From positions 372,001 through 436,000 of the forward strand of contig JABYQU010000016.1 of the NCBI GenBank assembly GCA_022264855.1: 64,000 nt of DNA, in the 5' to 3' direction. The translations under genes were made by a program, and so were the position numbers. The notes beneath the pieces were generated by a model. The model did not search any database. It was given only the letters and a program-made list of their open reading frames with translations, and had not been told where the DNA came from. This DNA comes from Lenzites betulinus. Taxonomy: Eukaryota > Basidiomycota > Agaricomycetes > Polyporales > Polyporaceae. The stretch's first letter is position 1. Each line of letters begins with the position of its first letter. Below are positions 43,825-54,175 of the stretch, in pieces.

Positions 43825-44487
43825 CTAGTGCTGGCAGCACACGCCCTCGTCCCAGTTGTACTTGCCCTCGCGCCGTTGGACGATGACGGCCCACTTCATG
43901 CCGACAACCCACGCGAGCACGAGGACCACCTGTATCCCTAAGGTGAGCACGAACCAGCATGCGATGAGCCCGAAGAGGACGAAGATCTGGCGTGGGCCGT
44001 GCCGGAAGAGGTGCAGGTGTGGGAGGTGCAGCCGCAGCTGGTTTAGGATCTGCATGCCGACGACAGCCCCGATCGACCAGTAGCCCGCGGCGAGCACCGC
44101 GATGGCGACATTGATGAGCACGAGCAGCGCGTACAGGAACACGAAGAAGGCTGCGCGGCGCTCGTAGAGCGTGCGCCCAAACGGCGTCGTTGTCGGTGTG
44201 CCGTCGTCCGCATCCGCCACGCCGCTGCCCTTCTTGAAGCACATGGCCTCGCCCGCCTCGTTCCCCATCCACACCAAGCCATCCGCGTACATGCCCCCGC
44301 ACCGGCCCAGCGCGCCTGAGCCCATCACTGTGCGCTTGCCCACGGTCGTCTCCGGGAGGAGCACGACGCGGTCCGCGACCATCGCATCGGTGCCCAGCAC
44401 AATCCGCCCGCTGCCCTCACCATCCATCGTCAACAGCTCCGAGCGCAACCCGAACACGACTCGCCCCCAGATCGCATCGCTGCGCAA
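43825..44487 (-). pseudogene. C-terminal fragment of a multidomain left-handed beta-helix acyltransferase-type protein
   Basis: A 220-aa frame. Residues 1-85 show hexapeptide-like beta-helix repeats (RIVLGTDAMVADRVVLLPETTVGKRTVMGS). Then come GNEAGEAMCFKKG, PFGRTLYERRAAFFVF and several membrane segments, ending KWAVIVQRREGKYNWDEG. This matches the C-terminal part of fungal NRPS-like/adenylating proteins with tandem beta-helix and membrane domains, whose conserved end continues YCQRWKLHL. Here the end reads CCQH, a TAG stop, then KLHLT: the Arg codon CGC appears as CAC and the Trp codon TGG as TAG. The N-terminal adenylation and carrier domains are absent upstream, so it is truncated at both ends. 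The family assignment is from memory of the motif. Confidence 0.45.
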
Positions 44488-45600
44488 CCTCGTACGTCAT
44501 CTCACATGTATGAATGGCACGCAGTCCCCGGAGCCCCGCTTTTAAGCAGTCCACGCGGCTGGCCTACAGCGCCAGGTGAGGCACAGGACGTCGACGACGC
44601 CACGCACGGGCCATCCGCCCAATCAATCGCCGGAACATCTCCAGTCTGGCATCTTCGCCGTGACCTTGCGCCCGCGACAGACCCTCACCGCCCGAGGGGC
44701 TCGTTTGAAACCGAATGCGAGGGCCATCGGCGTGCTGGTATTGTGGAGACAACGCCCACGGCTGCCTTCCTGCAGTCCTTGCAGTGTGCATGCCGTCGCT
44801 GCTCTGCGGAGGACCAGGTCTTGTCCGAGCGAACGAGCGAGTCACTCACCAACGTAGCGCGTTGATAGCCGCAAGGGACTAATGGTGCCATAACAGCCCG
44901 CTGTGGTTTAGGAGGTCGCCTCTGCTCGGGTTTCGCTGTTGTCAAGTCTCCGGGTCCGAGTCCACTACTGTTTCTAATACACATGTTCTTGTATGTGTAT
45001 GTCTACTACATGATACTATCTATATTTTGGGTTATGAATGTCGCTGGTGTGTGCATATCAAGCAAATGGTGACAGTAGAAGGTCTGTCTATGGGCATTTA
45101 TGTAGTACTATATGGTGCTACAGATCTGCCACCAGAGCTCTGTGGAGGGGGGGGTGGCAATGGGGCTATGACTGCTATATAGCAGCTGTAGCACAATGTT
45201 GCAACTAAAAGTTTTCCTGATGAAGGATGCCGGGATTAGTCTACTTCGCATGATACGATGTCCTGATGTCCTGAGTATATATGACTGAGCGGCATATTTG
45301 ATGTGTACTTTGATGTGTACAACGAGAACTTACAACGTTGACTCTACCGGCGTACTCCTTTTGACATCTGTCTAGAAGGCGTGCATAACGATGTGCTTGC
45401 CTGCTTGCTGGGTTAAAGGAGGCAAAACTGATGATAATGACTTGGACGTACTTTCGGGCATACGCCGCAGCACCAGCATCTTCACCGCAATCCCTTTCGG
45501 CGGCGAAGGTTGTCCATCGCTCCCGATGATAGGAGAAAAAACGCATTGAACTTACAACCCTCCCAACGATTGAACCAGCTGCAAGCTCGAGCCCAACGGT
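44488..45600. other. Intergenic region
   Basis: No gene supported. The minus-strand frame 44564-44845 (93 aa) and plus frame 44506-44865 overlap and show no domain. The interval 45000-45240 is AT-richer with none visible. Confidence 0.4.
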
Positions 45601-45606
45601 GTTTGA

Positions 45607-45905
45607 CAGGGAACTGGTGTCCCACATCCACATCTGCAACTGGGCATCACTTCTTTGTGGAATGAGACAGTGTGTCTCCCATTCCCAGAAGCGGCCGTCA
45701 AGTCTCCCCGGTCGCCGTCAATCCCAGCCTTTCAATCGGCATATCTCGTGGATTTCTTCGATTGAAGGGGAACAGGTGTCCCACTTCCACACCTGAAAAG
45801 GGCCATCGCTTCTCTAGGGAGTGAGACAGTGCGTCTCCCATTCCCAGAAGCACTCGTCAAATCTCCCCGGTTGTCGTCAACACGACCCTCTCAATCGCTC
45901 AATCG
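45607..45905 (+). repeat. Tandem duplication, about 159-bp period
   Basis: Two units share GAGACAGTG(T/C)GTCTCCCATTCCCAG (at 45664 and 45823), AACTGGTGTCCCACAT-like and AACAGGTGTCCCACTT-like starts, and GTCAAGTCTCCCCGG versus GTCAAATCTCCCCGG. The repeat lies just upstream of the decayed retroelement ORF at 46016 and could be part of its leader or LTR. Confidence 0.75.
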
Positions 45906-46015
45906 TCGTATCCCTCATCACCATAGTCGTCCGGTCTGTTGTAAGTAGCGCAGTTATAAAATTATATGTCATACTCATTCTGTCCCATTTCTTCGGGATC
46001 ATTCCTACACCAAAC

Positions 46016-46243
46016 ATGGCCTTCCCGGATCCTGCCGCCCCAGCTGTGCATCAGCAAGTAGCTGGGTATCATGCGCCGTATCCAGCCCAATACCAGTATG
46101 GCGGTGCCCCAACGCAGGCACCGCCTACGAGTCAATATCCGCAACATGGGTACAGCTATGCGTACCCGCCCTTGTACCCTCAAGCACACGCACTGCGTAA
46201 ACGGGAGAAAAGTCATCAGCGGTTATTGCCGCGGAAATCATGA
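46016..46243 (+). pseudogene. Gag-like N-terminal fragment, Pro/Gln/Tyr-rich
   Basis: Starts MAFPDPAAPAVHQQVAGYH and is rich in Pro, Gln, Tyr and Ala (YPAQYQYGGAPTQAPP) for 75 residues, then stops. Such N-termini are frequent in fungal Gag proteins. There is no domain to confirm it. Following DNA has further broken frames (46447-46773). Confidence 0.35.
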
Positions 46244-46252
46244 ATTACTCGT

Positions 46253-46299
46253 GGAATAACCAGCGTGCGTCATGCCAGATGTTCCACGCTGGTCATTCC
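46253..46299. repeat. 15-bp inverted repeat
   Basis: GGAATAACCAGCGTG (46253-46267) pairs with CACGCTGGTCATTCC (46285-46299) with a single G-T position and a 17-nt loop, shortly after the stop of the preceding frame. Confidence 0.75.
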
Positions 46300-47351
46300 T
46301 AAATGCGTCCCGTTGCGCAACCCAATAACCCGGGGTGAGTACGTCGCGTAGCCCCCGGGTGACCGGCGAGGAGCACTTGGCAAATCCCTCAGGGATACTT
46401 TTGGAATCTCGCGTGAACCCTCGGACTATGCCGCGCGAAATGGAGAATGTCCCGCGTTGAACCTGTGGGCTATTCGACGCAGCCGCCGGGTCATCTTGGG
46501 GAAATGCTGAGCACCACGCAGGTTTACTTTAGCAGCAATCTTGGCCTTGGTGGCGTTTTTAGCGCTTATATTACTGAACGGACTGCCGCCCACGCAATAG
46601 CGCATTTGCAGCAATATACAATTGGGAAAGCAGGTACAGCATGTAGACAATCAGACATAATGACCACAAAGCAACAGGGAGCAGGCTGGTCGCAGTTTGA
46701 GCGCGAAGTACAGCTTCATCATCAGGAAAGCGGCCAAACCCCCCCTCCCAAATTAGATCCCTATAAGTGGTAATCGTGAACTTTTTGTACTCATACAACA
46801 GACGGGGAGTTGCTTTTCTATGAGCAATATAAGCACCTAAATCATTGGGGCCAGAGAGTCGGCCTCGAGAAGCGCGGCGGTGAACACTGGCAGTCCTGCG
46901 GGTGGGCTCATGAGGAAGCGGAGAGGGCGCAAGAAGGATGCGTGGGCGTAGCAGGTTGGTTTGCTTGTATACCATCAGGGGATGAGGGCGGCTGGACATC
47001 GGGGGCGAAGTGGGCGCGTACTGGGACTTGATCGCTACATGGCCTGCGCCTTTATACATCTTGGTGAACTCCTTGTGGGCGGATGAAAGCACTCCCTGAC
47101 GAACGCAACCCCAGAGGACACTTGGCGCAACAAGGTTACTCAGAGAAATAAGAGGATCACGCCCCGTTGCACACCCAGGAAATGTTCATGGACGGGATAC
47201 GCTGGGATACGTGAGGTAGCGCCAAAGGTAATCTCAGATTACCGGTGGGAAATGCAGGCGGCTATTCAGGATAACCCCAAACTCGTTGTTCTGAGCGACA
47301 CTCTGGTCATTCTCGAGCTATTCGACGTATCTGTGGGGCTATTCCTATTAT

Positions 47352-48765
47352 TTGAGATTACTCGAGGGCAATGGTCGTGGATCATTCTCTGCTTTACGCA
47401 GTGACGGGGTGTCGGTCTCAGTGTTTGCCCCGCCTCAAAATCAGGTCACTCCCATGGGCGTAATGCCAGGGATGCCGCCCATCATGCCATTGAGCATGAA
47501 CCTAGCCTGGGGACCGGTCGCAGAGCATCCGCTCCTCAACGCGCATACGACAGGCTGCATGATCTGCGCCAAGTTCATCCGCCATCTTTGGGGCACGCAG
47601 TCGGAGCCATCGCTGCGCGAAGCTCAAATGAGCGTGCAAGCTCAGCTTCTAGCCTGGTTTTGGCAGTACTTCAAGGAGCATACTCGCTCCAAGGAGGGAG
47701 GGGACGCTGCGGAGAACGAGCAGTGTATAGCCAAACTGACTCCAGCAGCAGCTGGAGGATACGAAGAAGCAACAGGAGTCTCGAGCAGAAACTGCTCGTT
47801 ACCAACCCTACAGCTGTCCCAACGAGGTCAGGACGGTGTGGCGCGGGGATAGGCGCGAGGACATGTCGTCCCGCTTTCCCCGCCAATATCAGCAGGGGAC
47901 GTCCGTGGATTTGACATGTTCCGACAAGGATCGTCTGCCACGACTTGGCCCGTCTGCCACGACTTGGCCGATGCAGACGTCGCCCGAGATCCAAAGGATT
48001 GAGCCGCTGCGGGAAGAGCCGGCCCCGCACCCAATGGTCGACTACGACTTCTCGTCGGAAGACACTACGACTTCTCGTCGGAAGATGAGGCTACGTTCAA
48101 TGTTCAACGCCAAACGGGCGCGACGTATCTCGAGTCGGCAGGTAATGCGGAACGCGCATCGAGGAGTACCCGCCCGGGCATGATGGCGTGGACAGGCACA
48201 ACTGCCGCCTCCCATCAGTCTCTCATCCCCAACTGGCCCCACGACGAGTTGGCCGCACCGGCGAACTCGGACCCCAAGCTCACTAATCATTGGTACGACT
48301 TCGTGCCAATGACTCAAGAAGAGGCCCGGCAGATAATGGACGCCTCGCACACTGACATGGGTCAAGCGCGGCACCGCATCCAACATCTGCTGGCGCAGGT
48401 CAACACCAACCCCCCCGCACTGACCAGCGTGCGGGGGGCTACAAGTTTTGGTGAGCAGCTGGCGGAACCCCAACCGTGCTGGTCCTTCGGGTGGCTTGTC
48501 CAATCGGACAGGTCCCACTGTAGACCAGCCCCACCCGGCGGCATATACGCCGCCGGGGTTAATTCTTACAAGCACGGCGCATCTACTGATGCCCACCACC
48601 CGCAACGACCGCCCGATTGCAGGACGGCCGTATCGCTCTAAGCAGCAGCCGCACGTGAAACTCGCGCAGCCGCGGCTGGACTCCACCACGAAGGAACTTT
48701 GCGAGTGGATGAAGAACTACCCTTTGTCTCGTCTGTCGTGGATGACGGTCGCCCCTGATGGCTGA
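47352..48765 (+). pseudogene. Gag-like reading frame with frameshifts
   Basis: Successive frames fit one eroded protein: MPPIMPLSMNLAWG, then EHPLLNAHTTGCMICAKF with a Cys pair, a Gln-rich helix switching frame to QLEDTKKQQESRAETARYQ (about 47745), SSRFPRQYQQGTS, then (48180 on) HWYDFVPMTQEEARQIMDAS and GQARHRIQHLLAQVNTN. A shift of one base in the G6 run at 48431-48436 is needed to continue with SSWRNPNRAGPSG, PIAGRPYRSKQQPHVKL and ELCEWMKNYP (to 48765). The content resembles Gag-type proteins of basidiomycete elements, but no diagnostic motif is left. Confidence 0.4.
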
Positions 48766-50611
48766 CCGCAACTAGTCCACGTTGAGTTCCACCAGATGGG
48801 TCGCCGCCCCTTGACGTGCCGCATAACCCCGTCTGACCGCAGACGGTGGCTCTCACTGACGGATGTGTTGTTCTCAGTGCCGGGCCTGTACCGTTGATGC
48901 ACTGGAACCTGCTATAACAGCAGGATAGAGGGCGCGGCCGAGAGCCTAGGGGGCGAGGCCGGATGTAGTGCGGGGAGAGAAGGATAGTGCCTGCGAGTAA
49001 GGGCCGGTTTTCCCTTCACTGGGCTCACACGAGGCGTCGCAGGCCGCGGTCGTCCCGCTATCGCAGTGGGAAAAGGGTATGCGGTTCACCGGTTCTATCG
49101 CAACCGGTCGCAGTGCCAGCGAACAGGTAAGGAGGATTGGACGGGCCAGTCGCAATAGTCAGAGGAAGCCGCGATCGCAGTCGCAAGTTCACATCGCAAG
49201 TTCACGTTGCAGCTCGTGGTCGCAGTTCGCAGTTTGCGGTCGCGGCCGCAGTCGCAGTCGCAGTCGGTACCGGGGCCGTTCTATGAGATCTGAGGGGTGG
49301 GGATTGCTTGGATTCTGAAAACTACGGAGCGCGGAATATATACATGGACGATACCGGGTCGCTCTCCTGAAGTCCGAGATCAGCCGGTCGCACGGCCAGA
49401 CTCCTCCTGCTGCAACTGCGGCCCTTAGGCGCCCGCGACTCAGCCGTGCGTGCGACGGCTTGCGACGGGCTTGCGACGACTGCGCCCCAGCCTGCTACGC
49501 CTGTGCCTAGCTGTACCGTTCCGGCCTTAGCGGGCCGCAGGTCGCATCACTGTCACATTGTCACATCATCCTGATGGGACAGTACCCTGTCAGCCCCGAG
49601 AGCACCACACAGGCTTACCCCGGCAGCTTTGCAGAGGACGCGCTGTCCCTGTTTCATGTCTCACTCTGGTACGCCCGACTAGGCGTCACCATTGATTGAG
49701 TGGGCCGACGAGCACCGCGACGCGGCCGCGCGATCCCATGCCGCTCGCAAGGGAATCACCCCCAGGGAACAGGGAACCTATTACGGCTCTCCCCGGCATC
49801 CACTCCATATCGGAGGTGGTCAATGTACCCCCTCCCCAATCATTGAACATAGCGGCGACGCCCACGTCGACCACTACCAACGAGGCTCCAGCCGCTAACC
49901 CCGCTCCTCCCCCTCCAGCTCACACTCACACGTCGAACGACAACATGGAGGTTGAGGAGGGCGAGGCTACGCCCACCACTACGGCCCCGGTCACTGAAAT
50001 GGGCGACGCAGGGGCTTGTCAAGAGACTCGAGGAGAGCTGGGAGGCGATGCCCCCCCTCCTTACAATGATGCTACGTCCATGGTGTCGTGAACCTATGTG
50101 GTTCACCGCCCATGACCCTATCACCGCACAGGTGCCTGCCCCACCTGCGTCGACTACTAGTGGCTAATCAACAATCAAAACCCCACCGAAATTGGTGGAC
50201 GAGTATATTATAGGGCATGCCGCCTCTTACCGTTGACCTCGTCGAGCGGTTCGTACATCCAGACACAGGGTCACCTATCGGTGACCCCTATCATGAACCG
50301 TTGGACGCCACGATGACTTTTGTGTATTGTATCATAGGCGTAATGGCCACTGCTATTTGTGGCCCTCAAAAAAAATATTATTTATTCTCGTTACTATATA
50401 TATGTGTGCAGGTTTGTAGCGGATGCGGAGAGCCTCGCATGGGCGCAGGTCTCCCTCCGCTGCCTCCCTCGTAGCCGTCGCAGCATGCAGCGCGACGAGC
50501 TCGTTTCTGGATGCCGCCTCGGGACGAGCGGTATCCAGTTCCATGCTCGTCACCCCATAGCTACGTCTCTCGTCGCCCACTCCTCGAGCCGCAGCTTGAA
50601 GGAGGAGATAG
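48766..50611. other. Continuation of the decayed element
   Basis: A Pro/Thr-rich acidic frame occurs at 49696-50094 (NNDNMEVEEGEATP-like composition, ending DAPPPYNDATSMVS). The tract 49160-49280 has many GTCGCAG/TCGCAG repeats. At 50400-50611 an open frame ends HSSSRSLKEEIV just before the LTR. There are no pol motifs. Confidence 0.35.
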
Positions 50612-51624
50612 TGTAACGGCACGTTACACGTGACTTATTATATTCGGAATCACCTACGATACGCTTCGCTACACGCTCGTGTCTCTTCGACAAACCAACG
50701 CCAGTACGGCGTCGGTGCTCGCGCGCCCTCCTCGAGCTTTGCCCTGTCCCTCGCCTACACCCTCGAATCCACCTCATTCCCGCTTGTTCTCGTCCGGCGC
50801 GGGGCGCCTGCCCATTACACCCTGCCTGCCTGCTTCGCCTCTCCCTCGCTCAGTTTTTGGCCGATTCACTTCAAAAATAGCGCGTCTTACTTGGGTGTAA
50901 TTACGCTACAATTGCGCGGAACGGAAATCCGGTAAGTACCGACTGTGCACGTACTACCCACCCTCCTCGATGTGTCTCTGGGCTGTGGTCTGTTCAGAAA
51001 ATGTTGTTACTGTAACTTAGAATGTATTAGTGACTGAAAAAAACATTTGCGAGCAAAAACAAATGAAATATGTGCAGAGGAGGAGGAGCTGCACTCACCC
51101 GGGTGGGCGGAGCGCAGCTCCACCGTCTGTCAGCCGATTTGCGCGCGTGCGGGCTCGTTCGAACGCGCTGAAATCTCTCTTCATGGGGAAGCAGTTTGCG
51201 CGCCGAGGCGACAAAGAACGGACGAGATATCACCTGTTCTTTGTCGCCTATTTTACCCTTTTACTGTATGTACTGTAGTGCAGTCGGTACCTACCGGATT
51301 TCCGTTCCGTTTGAGCGCGATTGTAGCGTAATTACACCCAAGTAAGACGCGCTATTTTTGAAGTGAATTGGCCAAAAACTGAGCCTGAGCGAGGGAGAGG
51401 CAAAGCAGGCAGGCAGGGGAGGGAGGACTGTCAGCGCTTAGTACCAGATCAGATCACTACCATGCGTCGTCGGTGGTAAGCGCCAATGAAGATATCCCCT
51501 GTTGCCCGCACAGTTTGTAAGTCTTCGTTGTCTTCATCGAACCAACACCAGTAATTGCCAGACTCACCTCTTCCTCACCTCACCTCACCTCACCTCGCCT
51601 CTTCAAACAGATCTGACCGTTACA
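50612..51624 (+). mobile_element. 3' LTR interrupted by a foldback insertion
   Basis: Begins TGTAACGG and ends CCGTTACA, the same terminal octamers as the solo LTR at 40985-41347, and is preceded by a purine-rich tract. Its interior holds a 597-bp hairpin element (50821-51417). Near the right end there is a short CTCAC repeat (about 51574-51596). Its right end is 15 bp before the start codon of the next gene. Confidence 0.6.
50821..51417. mobile_element. Foldback/MITE-like element inside the LTR
   Basis: Arms 50821-50950 and 51281-51417 are reverse complements with a few mismatches and one 6-bp duplication (GCTCAG) in the right arm. The shared core includes CGCGTCTTACTTGGGTGTAA. The 330-bp spacer shows no coding sequence. 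It is unrelated in sequence to the 9-kb foldback. Confidence 0.75.
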
Positions 51625-51639
51625 CAAATACCATCAAAG

Positions 51640-54115
51640 ATGTTGATCCAGCACATTTATCAAAATATTAGTGCATCGTCTCCAGCACTATTGGAGCGGC
51701 TTCACCATGAACAACTTATTTGCTTTCTAGAAGCTATAAGAAAGCTACAACCCTTCATTCTGTTAGCCACCCCATCTCGCAAGACTGAAGGCTCTTTGCC
51801 TGCACCGCTCCCAAACAATATTCTACAAACCCTCAGTACACATATTGGGCTTCCGCTTGTCGATGTGGCATCACTTTGGGCGGCATTGGGCTTTGAGCTC
51901 ATGCAGACATCTAGACCTGCTCCAGACCTATCGTTGAGAGCCCTGGCAAAGATCGCATCGCAATACCATTTGGGTACGCCTGATGAGTTCAAACTTTGAA
52001 GTATAAACTATGCCACTCACGGTCGTATCAAATATAACAGGTGTACCTATCATGCTAGTAAAAGCGACCATATGCTCCACAACTGGCTGTGTCAGTCAGA
52101 ACAAGACACTAGGAGGAAGTCGCAAAGACTACGCAGGAACTCTGTATACCCTTGGTGAAGGAGTGATCCCTATCCGCATCGTAACGCTATACTGCCGGGG
52201 TAAGCACAAGATTTTCTTCTAATCAATGGGTATTGTTACTAAGCTAAATTTTGCAGATTGCAAGACAACATACCGCCCTAATTACCGCGTGACAGATGCT
52301 CATACGCCAGAGTCGATGCGCTGCTATTACGGCGGTATTCCAGAATATCTCGAGGTTTCCGAACATGGATATGTGGAGCTCAAGCTAGTGTCTCTCTTTC
52401 GGTCACAAATGGCATTCTCCCAGTAGGCAGATAGTATATTATCTCAATGTATGCCAGTACTAATGTCTGATGCTTTGTCTTGTCTTAGCGCATCCGCAGA
52501 TGCGGTAGCGCGGATCTATAACACCTCACAGTCCGAAGACGCACTACAAACACCACTTACATCTGAAAATGTTTGGAATGCTTTCTATCTCCATTCGCTG
52601 TTACTCGACAAGTCTCGTCATGGGAAACACCTGATAGTGCCGCATCATGGTGTACAGGCGATACGTTTCAACTCCGTGCTAGCAGAACGTAATCTTTCCA
52701 TGGCCGGCACCGGCCAGCCTCATTGGGCGCATGCATGCGATGTATGCGAGAAGATCATCTGTGCTGATGCTGATGGGCATGCCAGTCGTAAGTTAGTTAT
52801 TAATGGCATATATTGCAATAATATTCACCCAAGTTGTGGTTTAGACCGCATCAGTGCATGTGTAATGGACGGGGTCAACGTTGGCCATACAAGATGCAAT
52901 GTAGAGCAATGTATCCGCTCATTAGCTTCACCACGGGATCGCTTTTGCCCATCTCATCAAAACCGTACTCAAATATGTGCCATACGGGGATGTGAACAGG
53001 CCTGTTCTGATGGGTTCCGAACCTGTCTACTAGTCGCTCACCGTGCGCTTGAGACGTCCCAGCAAGAAATATCAAACAAGGCCATCTTTCGGCTCCGTGC
53101 ACGCCTCCGTAATGCCACCTCTGTGCCAGCTAAATCCACATCCACACCCCCGCGTCATAAGCTGCCCGCATTAGCATCTGCACTTGCGCACAGCGATCCA
53201 TCCCCATCCGCATCCGCATCCGCATCCGCATCCGCATCCGCATCCGCATCTGCACCCACATCCACACCATCTCAGGGTGAGCACCACATAGTAAAGTGAC
53301 TAGATTTTGAGCATTGCTGATACGTCTAGTTCTCAGGGCCACTTCAGAGTCAAGCTATTGCCGATGTAGCAGAATGGGAACTTGCGCAAGAAGCGAACAT
53401 TCCAATTCATCCTGGGCAAGGCGAGGACATCGTACTTCCTTCTCAAGAGCTAGCCTCTGCCGCCGCGCCTGCACTGGTCCCTCCCATGAAGCTCAAGTCT
53501 TCACTGACACGACGATGGACATATAACGAGCAACTCATGGTCTCATGTTGCGGCGTGATCAAGTCCCGTGCAACATTTTATGAGGCGGAATCCCTTTCCA
53601 ATGCCTATGTATGTTCCGTTCATGGCATTGGGCCCGATTGTAGCTTACTGCATTATTAGCGATTTGTTCTGGCCACCTTCCCTCCTTCCTTTCCTCGTGC
53701 GCTACCATCATATCTATTCTACGACAACAACTGCCTTTTCCTTCGACATCTCCGTGTTATAGGTGATACCTATATCACCATGTCTACAGGTCTCCCCGTC
53801 GACGTCTTTCATGCTGTCAATAAGCATAAAGACACTGATTTGTTCTGTCAAATGCACTGCAACCCAGCCGGTTTCCCCGAACTATACAATGACCAAAACG
53901 AATGGACCTTCAATTCATCGGCGGCGGAACAAGCCAATGTATGGTTTGGTAAATTTCTTTCAGTTGTCCGGGAGATGACGGAGATACATTTCAACTTTTT
54001 CCTCGATGAGATGATTCTAATATATAACGAAGAGGTCGTATCACGTATAGCACGTACAGGGAAACATCCAAGGCTTGTACCCGTAGAGGAACTTTCTCTT
54101 TCTCGAGCATTGTAG
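51640..54115 (+). CDS. CxC5/CxC6 cysteine-cluster protein associated with KDZ transposases
   Basis: 705 aa from seven exons: 51640-51973, 52041-52199, 52257-52422, 52489-52787, 52845-53276, 53337-53608, 53660-54115; every phase joins. The N-terminal CxC5-type region reads ATICSTTGC, then YCRDCKTTYRPNYRV and MRCYYGGIPEYLEVSEHGYV, then MAFSHASADAVARIYN. The CxC6-type region has ACDVCEKI, ACVMDGVNVGHTRCN, CPSHQNRTQICAIRGCEQ. After a Ser-Ala repeat coded by GCATCC units come RRWTYNEQLMVSCCGVI and LFYDNNCLFLRHL. The C-terminus has LPVDVFHAVNKHKDTDLFCQ, CNPAGFPEL and FNSSAAEQANVWFGKF. The family is named for its association with KDZ (Kyakuja-Dileera-Zisupton) DNA transposons; the molecular role is unknown, probably zinc-dependent nucleic-acid binding. 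It is intact. The start lies 15 bp after an LTR end. It is convergent with the next gene (60 bp apart). Confidence 0.82.
53207..53258 (+). repeat. GCATCC hexanucleotide microsatellite within coding exon
   Basis: About eight GCATCC units coding Ser-Ala dipeptides in the CxC5/CxC6 gene. The unit is a multiple of three, so length changes keep the frame. Confidence 0.9.
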
Positions 54116-54175
54116 CGAATCAAGATAGAGAAATAGTATCGCAATCATTAGACTAGACTGCAGCATGCTATTATT

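Larger units (their letters stand above)
46016..51624 (+). mobile_element. Decayed LTR retroelement with 3' LTR
   Basis: A series of broken plus-strand frames (46016-50094) ends with sequence reading SLKEEIV, immediately followed by a purine-rich tract (GAAGGAGGAGATA) and TGTAACGG at 50612, the layout of polypurine tract plus 3' LTR. No protease, reverse transcriptase or integrase motif is recognisable, and the 5' LTR was not found. It could be a non-autonomous element, or an autonomous one that has lost pol. Confidence 0.5.

Noticed and set aside
45241..45639. 132-aa minus-strand ORF
   Set aside because: No domain, overlaps a tandem repeat region and other frames.
53207..53258. Regular repeats that might suggest a CRISPR-like array
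   Set aside because: A simple hexanucleotide microsatellite inside a eukaryotic exon with no spacers.
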